From: Gnetum montanum
Taxonomy: Eukaryota; Streptophyta; Gnetopsida; Gnetales; Gnetaceae
DNA: 64,000 bases
NCBI GenBank assembly: GCA_015680685.1
Contig: MNCI01010765.1
Location: 62,064 to 126,063, forward strand
Reading direction: 5' to 3'
Part shown: piece by piece, positions 1 to 10,919 of the stretch
Layout: each line of letters starts with the position of its first letter
Position numbering within the stretch: the stretch's first letter is position 1
Notes under the pieces: model-generated
Told to the model about the DNA's origin: nothing
What the model saw: only the letters and a program-made list of their open reading frames with translations
Database searches by the model: none
Program-made: the position numbers and the translations under genes

Positions 1-2647
1 AGGTAGAACACTCTCACAGAGGGCACTGTTAGTGAGAATTCTCTCTAGAAGGATGCTCTCAGTGAGAACGATCTAATAGAGGGTGCTCTCAGGGACTATG
101 CTCTCCATGAGAATGCTCTCAATGAGTGTGCTCTCAAGGAGAACATTATCATGTGCATAGTGCAGGGCACTATTAGGAAGGGTGAACTCAATGAGAACAC
201 TCTTAAGAATGCCACTCTAATAGAGGGTGCTCTTCAAGAGAACTCTCTCAATGAGGGTGCTCTCAAGAAGAACACTCTCACAAGCATAGCACAAGGTGCT
301 CCTAAGGAGGATGATCTCAAGGAGAACACTCTTAGGGAGGCTACTCTAATAGAGGGCACTCTCATAGAGAATGGTCTTAGGGAAGGTAATCTTAAGAAGG
401 ATGCTTTCAAAGAGGGCATCCTCATGGAGGACACTCTCAAAGAGAACACTCTCTATGAGGATGCTCCCTAGGAGAACATTCTCACATGCATAGCACAAGG
501 TGCACTTAGGGAGAATGCTCCCATGGAGGGTGCTCTCATGAAGGCCATTCTAATAGAGGGTTCTCTCTAGGAAAATGCTCTCAAGGAGGGTGCTCTTAGG
601 GAGGGTGCTCTCAAGGAGAACACTCTCATGTGCATAGTGCAAGTTACTCTTAGGAAGAATGCTCTAAGGAAGGCCGCTCTTAGGGAGAGTGCTCTCTAGG
701 AGGTTACCCTCTGAGAGGGTGCTCTAAATGACAACACTCTTACATTTATAGCATAAGGTGATCTTAGGAAGGATGCTCTCAGGAAATTCACTCTAACAAA
801 GGACACTCTCAAGGAGAACACTCACAGAGAACACTCTTACGGAGGACGCTCATAAGGAGGGTGTCCTTAGGGAGATAGTTCTCAGGGAGGGAATTCTCAA
901 GGAGGACACTCTTAGGATGGGCACTCTTTAAAATAATGATCTCAATGAGGGTACTCTTGAGGAGAAAAATCTCACATGTGTAGCACAAGGAACTCTCATG
1001 GAGAATGCTCTAAGGGAGGCCGCTCTCAGGGAGAGTGCTCTTCAGAAGGATGCCCTCTGGGAGGCTACTCTAAATGAGGGCACTCTCAAGGAGAACACTC
1101 TTACAAGTGTAGTGAAATGCACTCTTAAGGAGGGTGATCTCAAGGAGAATGCTCTCATGGAGACTACTCTAATGGATGGCACTCTCACATAGAACACTCT
1201 CGAGGAGGGCAATCTTAAGGAGGATGCTCTCTGAGAGGGCATCGTTAGTGAGGCCATTCTCAGTGAGGGAACTCTCATGGAGGGTGTTCTATAAGAGAAT
1301 GCTCTTAATGATGGTGTTCTCAAGGAGAACACTCTCATGTGCATAGCGCAAGATGCACTTAGGGAGAACACTCTCACGAGAGGCACTCTTAGGAAGGCTG
1401 CTCTAACAGAGGGTGCTCTCTGGGACAATGCTCTCAGGGAGGGCACTCTTAAGGAGGACGCTTCTCGAGGAGAACACTCTCATGTGTGTAGTGAAAGGAA
1501 CACTTAGGAAGAACAATCTAAGGGAGGCTACTCTAAGGGAGAGAACTCTCAAGAAAAACACTCTCACATGCGTAGTGCAAAGCACTCTTAGGGAGGGTGC
1601 TCTCAAGGAGAATGCTCTCTAGAAGGCCACTCTAATGAAGGGCACTCTCAAGGAAAACACTCTCATGGAGAATGCTCTTAAGGAGGATGCTCTTGAGGAG
1701 GGAATCCTTAGGGAGAGTATTCTCATGGAAGGTGTTCTTATGGAGGGCACTCTAAGGAAGGGTGCTCTCTAAGAGAATGCTCTCAATGAGGGCACTCTTG
1801 AGGAGAACACTATCACGTGTGTAGCGTAAGGAACTCTTAGGGAGAATGCTCTAAGGGAGACCACTCTTGGGGAGAGTGCTCTTTGAAAGGGCATACTCTG
1901 AGAGGGTGCTCTTAATGAGTCTAGTCTCAAGGAGAATAATCTCACATGTGTAGCAGAAGGCACTCTCAGGGAGGGCACTCTCAAGGAGAACACTCTCCAG
2001 AAGCTTGCTTTAATGGAGGGTGCTCTCAAGGAGAATACTCTCAGGGAGGGCACTCTTAAGGGGAAAACTCTTGAGGAGGGAATTCTTAGGGAGACCTTTT
2101 TTCATGGAGGGTGTTCTTAGGGAGGTCATTCTTCAAGAGAATGCTCTCAATGAGGATGCTTTTGAAGAGAACACTCTCACGTGCATAGCGCAAGGTGCTC
2201 TTAGGGAGGGCACTCTCAAGGTGAACACTCTCACATGTGTAGCATAAGGCACTCTCAAGAAGAATGTTATTAGTGAAAACACTCTCTACAAGAATGTTCT
2301 CATGAAGGGCACTCCCACAGAGAGCGTGCTCACGTTGAGCATGGTTAGGAAGGGCACTGTCATAAAGAATGCCCTCAAGGAGGGTATTATTGAGGAGAAC
2401 ACTTTTAGGAAGGCCACTCTTAGGAAGAGCACTCTCTAATAGAATGTTCTTAATGAGGACTCTCTCATGGAGAACACTCTCAAATGCATAAAAGAAGGAT
2501 ATTTTAGGGAGGAAACTCCTAAAGAGAACACCATCACATGTGCAACAAGAGGCACTCCTAGGGATAGTGCTCTTACAAGCGCTGCATGAGGTGCTCTTGT
2601 GAGAGCACTCTTGCTAGTGCAGCTATGTGAGGTGCTCCCATGGAGAG
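1..2647. repeat. 15-bp tandem repeat block of the rDNA intergenic spacer (family A)
   Basis: The whole stretch is built from a degenerate 15-bp unit of the form GAGRRYRCTCTYARG, roughly 170 units in a row. A longer variant unit containing CACGTGCATAGCGCAAGG-like sequence is interspersed every 60 to 300 bases, giving a higher-order pattern. Because 15 is a multiple of three, short open frames with a pentapeptide-like repeat appear on both strands; these are by-products and I do not call genes. The same unit recurs at 56251-58056, upstream of the putative Pol I promoter, which places this block in the ribosomal intergenic spacer. From about 2560 the sequence changes to the text seen beside the spacer promoters at 37640-37720, so this is the junction with the 29-bp family. 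Confidence 0.85.
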
Positions 2648-2904
2648 TGAAAACGTCACAAAAATTTTTTCCTAGCACTTTCAGACAAGATTCAAGCTAA
2701 GTCGTACAGCCACCCAAGCATGAATACAGCATGACCAAACTTGGAGGTCTCCGAAATAGCCCTCGATGGTCCATGATTCAATAGGTAGGGTCCTCCAGGG
2801 TCCATAGGAAACTATAATAACTTTTGGCATCTAGAATCAAAAGTTTCAGGCTCAAAATGCTTGTTTTTGGCTAAGTAAACTTTGGTCACGCTGTAGCTTA
2901 CACT

Positions 2905-3700
2905 GCCTAGTGTAAGGATCAGCGTCACCAACTTTTGGAGCCCCAAAATTGACTCAAAATAGGCCGAAATCGAGCATAGAGACCCCCATGACCTTCACTG
3001 AGGTCCCTAGTAGTTGCCAACCTCTAGAAAATCAATATTAGGGCCTCAAATATTCCACTTTGACTTGGTGATGCTAAGGTTACTTTTCAGACGCTGCCCA
3101 GCGTAAGGATCAGCGTCACCAACTTTTGGAGACTCGAAACTGACTCAAAATAGGCTGAAATTAAGCAAATAGATCTCCCATGACCTTCACCAAGGTCTCC
3201 ATCAGCTCGTAGTCTCCATAAAATTAAGATTTGGGCCTCAAATATGCCACTTTGACTTGGTGACGCTGGGGTTACTTTTCAGACGTTGCACAACGTAAGG
3301 CTTAGCACCACCAACTTTTGGAGCCCCGAAACTGAGTCAAAACATTGTAAAATCAAGCACAAGGATCCCATGCCCTTCAAAAAGGTCCCCAGTAGCTCCC
3401 AACCTCCAGAAAATCAAGATTTGGGCCTCAAATATGCTACTTTGACTTGGTGACGCTGAGGTTACTTTTCAAACGCTGCATAGCGTAAGGCTCAGCGTCA
3501 CCAACTTTTGGAGCCCCAAAAATGAGTCAAAACAGGCCAAAATTGAGCACAGGGATCCCCCATGACCTTAACCAGGGTCCCCAATAGCTCCCAACCTCTA
3601 TAAAATAAATATTTGGCCCTCAAATATGCCACTTTGACTTGGTGATGCTAGTGTTACTTTTCAGATGCTGCATAGCGTAAGGCTCAGCGTCACCAACAAA
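2905..3700 (+). repeat. About four tandem copies of a ~190-bp unit inside the element 1 5' LTR
   Basis: The phrase AACTTTTGGAG recurs at about 2930, 3121, 3313 and 3503. Each unit also carries TTTGACTTGGTGA, GACGCTGC and AGCGTAAGG. The same array lies in the 3' LTR at about 34905-35700, so it was present before insertion. Confidence 0.8.
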
Positions 3701-4266
3701 AATAGAGCCAAAACAGCCTCCGAATGAGCTCAAAAAAGATAAGAAGAACCCTCTGGACCTGAGGCATGTAGATCCACTTCAAAAATGGGTTTTATAGGTT
3801 AAAAATGCGCTCAAAATGCACTGTTTTTAGGTCATACGCTATTAGTCACGCTGACATGCTTCTAGCAGTGTAAACCCAGCGTAAACACTTTCATACGCTA
3901 GACGCTAGATGCTGGACACTAGATGCTGACACTAGGACACACTACAGACATGCCAAAGCTAGATCCACACATTCTAGAGGCCTTGGTGTAGCAAAAATAA
4001 CATAGATCTGTAGATCCAGAGGCCAAACATCTAGATCCACTCTTGTACTTTAACATTCTTTGTACATTTTGTATTTTTGAGCATATCAAGCTCTTACGTT
4101 GTGGATCACACATGCCAACGTAAGAGATCTTGGTCATGCTACACCCTGTACATTGTAGAATTTTGTGCATCTAGTCAAAATTTTCACACCTTTCACCCGA
4201 TCCACATTCCTTGCATTCGGTAACCATGGATCTTCCACACAGATCCAAATCTTATGCTCAAACCTG

Positions 4267-4274
4267 CATAAATA
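4267..4274 (+). promoter_or_regulatory. TATA-like element of the element 1 LTR
   Basis: CATAAATA stands where the other LTRs of the window have TATAAATA or TATAAAAG; the 3' LTR has the same changed form at 36281-36288. It is probably a decayed TATA box. The start site cannot be read from sequence. Confidence 0.4.
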
Positions 4275-4842
4275 CCCCAATCTCACACTAAACCGAGGTT
4301 GGTAGTTATAAACACACAATAGCATAGAACACTGGGCAAATCTCTCCATACAAAACTTGATCATGTTAAACAACTTTGAGCATCCAAATCTCACATGCCG
4401 GACACCATTGAGCTAGAAAACCTACACTCTCTCAACATCTGTACACCCTTCACATCGGGGCTAAACGTCCAGCTTGCAATCATTTTGCAACTACGTTCTG
4501 ATCGGTGCACTTCTTTGTAATTTTTAATCAATACAAATAGTTACATGTTTGCCAATCATATTTATAGTTTACAGTATTTTCTGCTTACGTTGTTTACACC
4601 TTGTTTGCGCTTGCTCACATTTACATTTGCATTTGTTTACGATAACCTGGCGCACTGCCATTGCGTACGCTAGGGGAAGTCCTTGTTTGATCTATGTGTA
4701 GACCATCCAAGGCACTCTGTCTTTATTTTTTCAGCTTTTCCTCATGCGAAGGCAGGGTCTACTGTATCTCTCTGGAGATCTTTAGGTGTTCTTTTCTTTC
4801 TCTTCCAGCCTTACGTTGATGATTTCGGATAGTATAGTAAAT

Positions 4843-4859
4843 TGGTGCTAGAAGGAGGG
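4843..4859 (+). other. Primer binding site of element 1
   Basis: TGGTGCTAGAAGGAGGG lies six bases after the LTR end. The same word is found at 24722-24738 on the minus strand, six bases after the 5' LTR of element 2. TGG at the start fits pairing with the CCA end of a tRNA. It resembles the TGGCGC type of Tat-lineage sites after loss of the CG. The tRNA is not identified. Confidence 0.7.
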
Positions 4860-5409
4860 CCATTTCTCTATTAGATCCACCTCTTAGCATCCCAGATCTA
4901 GCATTCACACATTGTTGTCATGTTCCTGCTTGAATCATAGCATCCTACACCTCCCTCTTAGATCTAGATGCTGCCCTCAGCATCTTGCACTCTTTTTTCC
5001 AGTTTTAGACATTGTTTATAGCTTCCCTCATCCTTACCTTTCTCTTCTGACACTATTCATAGCATTCAGATTTATGTTTTTTTTTTCATTTTTTTTCTCT
5101 CAGACACTGCATCCAACACTTAGTTTTCTCCCCCAGATGTCCCATCCAACATCTAGACACTGTGCCTTAGCTTCAGACACTGTAGTTTACTCATGCTATA
5201 GTTTACTCATGTTGCAGTTTACTCACACTATAGTTTACTCATGTTGTAGTTGAAACGTTGTTGTATGTTGTTCAACACTTAGCCATATTTTTCTCTCTTC
5301 AACACTTAGCCATATTTTCTGTCTGTAATACTTAGCCATATTTTCTCTCTTCAACACTTAGCCATATTATTTTCTTCCTCTTATGCTGTTACATCTAGAC
5401 ACTTTGACA
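4860..5409 (+). other. Untranslated leader of element 1 with short tandem repeats
   Basis: No gene is seen. The stretch is T- and C-rich and holds two small arrays: about five copies of a TAGTTTACTCATG-like unit around 5185-5250 and four copies of a unit with CAACACTTAGCCATATTT around 5269-5375. It lies between the primer binding site and the first gag methionine, so it is the expected place for packaging signals, but none is identified. Confidence 0.5.
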
Positions 5410-8109
5410 ATGGACCCTGTGCACACCAACACCACCGCCATGCCCATTACCAACTTCGGTATTACAATCTCAGGTCCCATCATTGCTGCTGAGTCCATAG
5501 TTGCCCTTGGCACGATGAATCCTTAGGGGCCATCTTTTCGATCACTGAGACTACAAGGTATGAATGCCATGTTCACCATCTTAATGCCTGAAAAATATAA
5601 TTTTATTTGTGTTAAAATCCAAGCTAACCTGGCTGTTGAATGAGCTGAGTTGAAAGTAAAGAGACATTATGAGTTAATTTACAAAGGAGGTCATGACTTC
5701 ATTCCCACTTCGTATGATGTCATCCCACTCACTGAATCCCACCATGAACTCCTATCATAACTCCTCATGGCTAGAAACCAAACCTCACATCCACCCACCA
5801 TAGAATCTCAAAATGGAGATGCGAAAGACAATTTTGTGGCTCAATCCGAACACGGGGATTCATACCATGCTCTCAGTCTACATACTTATGCAAACCCATT
5901 ATTTTACCCATTCACAAGAGAGACCATGTCTCTTCATATAGTTAAAAGCACTCAAGCACATGTGCCCCAACAGGAAGTGCCTACTCTTATTCCCACTCTT
6001 CCTATGACCGATACTCAACTCAATGTACCCATCCCTACTATTCCTCCAGTCATCACATTATCCCCTATCCTACAACTACAACCCCAACAAGCCCCCTCTC
6101 AAACTAATGTAGGAGAAAATTTTCCACCCCAAGTAATTGGGATGCCATGCGTCATACCTACTTCCACATCCACACACTTCATCCCATGAGTCCAGGTTCA
6201 TACCACACCCTTAGCTCCTCTAGTACAACACCAAGTACAAAGTTTCCTTTCACAACCCACAATTGGCCAATGGCTTGCCCCTGTCGCACAACAAAAACAA
6301 CAAAAACAACCTACACCTTATGGTATGCCACCCTTAGTAGCACCCATAGTAAATATTCCATAAGTGCAAGCTCTGACCACTCAACTTTCTTCTTTTTTGC
6401 CCACTGTACAGCAGTCTAATTTGTATGGCACTCAAACTAGCCAACCTACTGCTCCACCAAGTGCCCAAGAATGGGCTAAAGCCAAAAATATGATGCAAGA
6501 ACTCACTGATGAGGTAAAATGCCTCAAAACCACTACCAATGAAGAGCTTAAAGTATATACTTTTACGAAGATGATCCTATTAGCTCTTCGGTACCACCAT
6601 TAACCTTTCCCAAAGGAGTTTCTTTGTCTCAACTAACTAAATACAACGGGGAGGGAGACCCCAACACCCATATAGTCACATTTAGACTAGAATGCCTATT
6701 GCTTCAGGCTTAGTCCCATGTAATCTTGCATGTGTTTGCCATGTCTCTCACTGGCAAGGCATTAGACTGGTACTAAGCCTTGCCTCGTAACTCTATATCC
6801 TCTTTAGAGGATCTCTTACACTAGTTCATTACAAGGTTTACATACAACCTAAAACTTGAAACAACCTTGGACAATCTAATACAGGTAAAACAAGAACCAC
6901 TCGAACCTGTACAAAAATTTATCCAAAGATGGAGTGCCTTACTCAACGAACTTCATGAGCCAATCCCAAAAACATACCTTCTTACGATTCTTAAGGGAGC
7001 CATGAATGATTTTGTCAAATCAAAACTGTACTATCTAAATGTGTGCACTCTAAGCCAAGCTTTTGTACATATTAAAAACATAGAAGAGGTAGCCCAAAAT
7101 AGCCATGACCCTGCTTACTCAACCTTCAAAAATTAACACACTAAAAAAGATAAAGAAAAGGCTAAAGCAATAGTAGCAGCAGTAGCAGAGACTCAACCTA
7201 CCAACATGGGACAGCAAGGTAGACCACCTACTACTCCTGTCAACTATGAGAGAACCACTCCTACACATACACCTAAACCATCTACCATGCAAGCTACTAA
7301 CACGGGTCATGCACATACGTTTGAGAGGAAAGACCCTACTGAATACACACTGCTCCCCATGAAGCGTTCCTAGTTGTTAGATCAACTTTTGAAGGCTAGG
7401 GCCATTAAACTCAAGTAGTTGTCTCCAGGGGTAGCCCAGAGACATGACCAATTCTATGAATTGGTCAGAAACCTAAGCTTGGTGATACCAAATGAGCCTC
7501 CTATTCCAAGAGGCTTTAGACTAGATCGATTTTATGAGTATCATCAACGAAATGGGCATGGTACTAATTATTGTTTCACCCTCAAAAAAGACATACAATG
7601 TATGTCTGATAGGGGTGAAATAACATTTGATGATGCCAACCCTGTTAAACTACAGAATCAATCTATTGGCATGTACAAAGATCCCCTTAATACTAAGGAA
7701 GATCCTTACGTTATTAACACGATCCATATTGGAAATGAACAAGGAATGCCCAAAAAACCTTTCATGATTCATGTTCCTCCTACAGCACCAACATCATCCC
7801 CGCAATCTTCGTATCCCACATACAATCCACCTACACCTACAAAGCCATTTGTCATTTGTGTACCCCCTATCAATGCAATCATAAATGTGCAACCGCCTAC
7901 CGGGCTTGCTCCCTTTGCGGTCCAGGTGCCACCTAAGGTTGCAACCACAAAGGTACAATCACAAAACCAACCAACTCCCTTCATAATTAGGGTACCCAAA
8001 TAGCCTAATCTTCAACCTCCTACTTCTCAACTGCAAACCAAACTGACCCCATTCATCATCATGGTATCTAAAAACCCTGACACACAACCACCTCCAACTA
8101 TTCAACCAC
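5410..8109 (+). pseudogene. gag: gag of element 1 (interrupted)
   Basis: This is the structural Gag polyprotein, which would form the virus-like particle and bind element RNA. It starts with ATG at 5410 (MDPVHTNTTA), in the same position and with the same following text as the element 2 gag. One frame runs with scattered stops to about 6560, then shifts. The retrotransposon gag core, with KYNGEGDPNTHIVTF and ALDWY-like segments, is at about 6590-6860 and leads into EPVQKFIQRW. A zinc-knuckle-like segment YHQRNGHGTNYC lies at about 7538-7573; in element 2 this is C-x2-H-x4-H-x4-C, and here the first cysteine is replaced by tyrosine. The tail is proline-rich with repeated PFxIxVP phrases. The gene is cut at about 8110 by element 2, and its end resumes after 26358. 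Stops are mostly TAG, TAA or TGA that look like single-base decay. Confidence 0.75.
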
Positions 8110-8114
8110 AACCC

Positions 8115-9687
8115 GAAAATATTGAGCGAAGATCCGTGTACACAGTCTTAACCACGGATCTGTGCGAGGGCCGTGCTGGAGAAAACGAATCTGAGGTGCC
8201 TTGAATGGTCTTGTCGATTAGACAGGGACTTACTTAATCAGTAAATTGTCAAATATTGCGATAATATATGTATTATATATATATTACATGAAACGAATTA
8301 ATTCGATGAATCATAGAAGGAGTAGAAAACAATGTAAAGAACTTGAAATAATGACAACGTCAATGCGATAGGAAAGATCAGATTTCGAGATCTATGTTTT
8401 GACTCAAAAGCTGAATATATTGCATATAGTGTTCCAATGGTAGACTTCGCTTATCTTTGTGCGAAGCATACACAAAACGACGAGGAAAATGTCCAAAAAG
8501 GAGTACAGAATGAAGTTTGATCTACCTTGTAAGCCAAAAGAGGAATGCAAGGAAGGTCAAGCTTGGATGTCTGTCGATCAATTGTTTCTGATCAATAGAC
8601 CTTGCCAATCGTACCAGATGATCTCTTGATCTCTGATCTGCTCCTTTTCCCTTTGGTAATCTTTGCTCAAAGCTACCAATGATCACCAATGAAGAGGATA
8701 GTATTTTCGCTGAAAGACTAATCGCTCCTGCCGCTAATGCTCCTACTGCCAATGCTCAAACAATCTCCCCCTTCTTTTTTTTTACCAACTGGAGTATTTA
8801 TAGGTTCAACATCACGTGGAGAAGGCACAGCCCTGATGACACGTGTCTCGAACTTTCAAAGTGCCATTGACTTGGCAAATTTTATGTTGAAACTAGTCAT
8901 GTCGCATCACGTTTTAGGGGGGAGAGGTGAAGTACGCTGTAAACCACTCCTGCTAAAGTTGCCTCATGATTACGCTATGATACGCTGATAAGTGTATTAC
9001 TATGTATGGATAGCAGGTGTGTGTCTGGTATTGCCTTAGCTAATTTTATGCTGCATTATGCTCGTTTATGCTACGTAGCGTATCTGAGTGTAATGTAATG
9101 AATTCTATAGGGGTTACGCTTATTTATGCTACAGAGCATAATAGAGCGTGAAAGTGGTTAACTTGATCTGCTTTGCACTTATTTACACAGGAAAGCGTAA
9201 TGGAGCGTAAAAATAGTCAACCTCACAATAAGTTACGCTTGTTTACACTTCGTAGCGTAATAAGCGTAAAGCGACCAATCTGCAAAAAGAAGAAGTCAAT
9301 CTGCCATGCTCCTTTGGATTCTGACTTTGACTTCCTTGAAGCTCATTACGCTACTCTGCGTAATGGAGCATAAATTCAGTCCTGAAAAAAAGACTTGGTG
9401 GAATATACGACAAGTCGTGGTCCACTGTTTAGGCCTTAAACTTTGTCGAATTCGCCGAAGCAAGTTACCTTCTACATTAAGCAGAGTTTTGCCGAGCAAC
9501 ATCACGCTATGTTGTGTAATGTGGAGTAAAGAGAGAAAATAAAATAAAGTTAGAACTTGTAAGAAACTTGGAGACTTGGTGCTGTGTGCCTCTTTGCCTT
9601 GTTTTATCTTTTGGATTTCTATTGCAAACTTTCGCCCGAATCATGCATCTTCGCCCTAGGCCGATTCAAAATTTTCACAGTGTTTCA
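8115..9687 (-). repeat. 3' LTR of element 2
   Basis: On the minus strand it begins TGAAACACTGTG right after the polypurine tract and runs to about 8115. It matches 24745-26353 closely but lacks about 35 bases at its far end relative to that copy. It includes TATAAATA at 8795-8802, many AGCGTAA/TTACGCT words between about 8950 and 9520, including the palindrome GCTACGTAGC near 9070, and the shared hairpin block near 8194-8232. Small open frames here are duplicated in the other LTR and are not genes. Confidence 0.85.
8795..8802 (-). promoter_or_regulatory. TATA box of the element 2 3' LTR
   Basis: TATAAATA on the minus strand within CCTATAAATACTCC, at the same relative place as in the other LTRs (25450-25457, 58669-58676, 63532-63539). 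Confidence 0.6.
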
Positions 9688-9702
9688 ATGGCCCCTCTTT
9701 GT
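9688..9702 (-). other. Polypurine tract of element 2
   Basis: On the minus strand AACAAAGAGGGGCCAT directly precedes the LTR start TGAAAC. The same tract precedes the 3' LTRs of element 3 (59653-59668) and, slightly changed, element 1 (34631-34643). It is the primer for plus-strand DNA synthesis. It lies in the bulge of the hairpin described at 9680-9752. Confidence 0.75.
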
Positions 9703-10919
9703 TGACGTTTAGAGGGCTTGCCTGAAAGACGTCGACAAAGAAAACGAAACACCGGATGGGTAAAAGTACCAACAGCGTCCATCAACGGTTACTTAGGTGT
9801 CGCCCTATCAATCTAGAAGTGTGAAAGCAAGGGGAATGGAAGATAAAACAATACAGGAGGGAATTCTTATAGAGGTAAGAAGAGAGAGGTTCAGGGAAGA
9901 CTCAAGTGTGTGAGTATGGCTTTTCGGGCATAAGCGATTGGGCCTCCTCCTATGATTGCATTTGCATGGAGTTATGCCATCATATGGTAGATGAAGGGGC
10001 TTGCATGGAAGAATTGTGATATGTCTGCACGGCCTGGATGAGTTGTGTTTCATCCATTTTTCTGACCCCCACCCCCCCTTTTTTTTGTGTCCACTTGGCG
10101 AGTTATGTTGCGCCAGTTCATGGACTTGATTATAATGCAGATGTGGAAAGCATATGCTGCGTATTCACATTTTGTACAAGGAAAACAGATGGAATGGCTA
10201 AGGAGGGGAATAAGAGTAAGAGGCAAGATTATGAAGAAGACAAGGTTGCACTCCTAAGTAGATAGGCTAATCTAAGCGGCCATCTCAAAATGTTGTCTGT
10301 ACTTCACTGATCAGGTGTACGCACTTTTGAACGACGTCCTCATAGCAAGTAACCTATAATCAAAGAATAAAATAGAGAACACCATTACTCAGCTGAATCT
10401 CCAGAGAAGTTGTTGAAACAAGTACCGTCTAGGGCAAGAAAGAGTGGACGGGCCATGGGCAAGGAACCATAGCCAGAGACTAGGGTCTCAATGTTGATGC
10501 TCAGCCTAGCATATCGCTGCCACAGAAAATCAGACTCATCGTACCCAATTGGTTATGCAAAGAACCAGCTAGGTGAATTTGTGAAGCCAGGGTCTGATAG
10601 TTATGATGAATGGAGATCCCCAAGGCCGTGGTTGATGAGAACTCCTTTGGGGTTCCAGACGACAAAACTAACCTCTTAGAGGTGTCACCGCTGAAATGGG
10701 TGCAGTGACGGCATCTCCAAGGGATCAGTAGTATGCCTTTTAGCATATTCAAGAAATCAGTAGAATGCCTAAAAAGTAGCGGACGATTGCAATTTGCTAG
10801 TTTTACGTCGTGGCGGATGATCATTGCCAGTTTAGCATCATGGCATACGTGTGCATAAAGTGCTAGTTTGACATCGTAGCGGACAATGGCTGTGCCTAAT
10901 GTTAACACTGGATATGCAG
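9703..10919 (-). other. 3' untranslated region of element 2 with TTAAACTA-type boxes
   Basis: Between the end of integrase and the polypurine tract I see no credible gene. From about 10690 to 10900 there are degenerate copies of a 30 to 45-bp unit which on the minus strand reads like GTCCGCTACGATGTCAAACT. This resembles the boxes found between protease and reverse transcriptase in elements 1 and 2, and it has a counterpart at 60690-60930 in element 3. Confidence 0.55.

Larger units (their letters stand above)
2648..4836 (+). repeat. 5' LTR of element 1
   Basis: Starts TGAAAACGTC and ends AGTATA, immediately before a short spacer and the primer binding site. It matches 34644-36850 along its length. 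It contains about four tandem copies of a roughly 190-bp unit, a TATA-like element near 4267, many AGCGTAA/GACGCT words, and the conserved GTCCTTGTTTGATC block near 4679 that all LTRs in the window share. Confidence 0.85.

Noticed and set aside
151-471. Open frame that reads like a pentapeptide-repeat protein (and many like it at 1-2250 and 56180-58060 on both strands)
   Set aside because: It is the translation of a 15-bp tandem repeat. Frames exist on both strands, are short, and lie in ribosomal spacer; no start context or conserved end.
6147-6419. Frame of 90 codons overlapping gag of element 1
   Set aside because: Out of frame with the gag translation, which continues through 6190-6600 with recognisable match to element 2.
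8522-8988. Small open frames repeated at 25334-25643
   Set aside because: Duplicate copies in the two LTRs of element 2; they contain the TATA box region and are not genes.
9808-10265. Frames of 75 to 81 codons in the 3' region of element 2
   Set aside because: No similarity to the equivalent region of element 3, low-complexity composition and no supporting motif.
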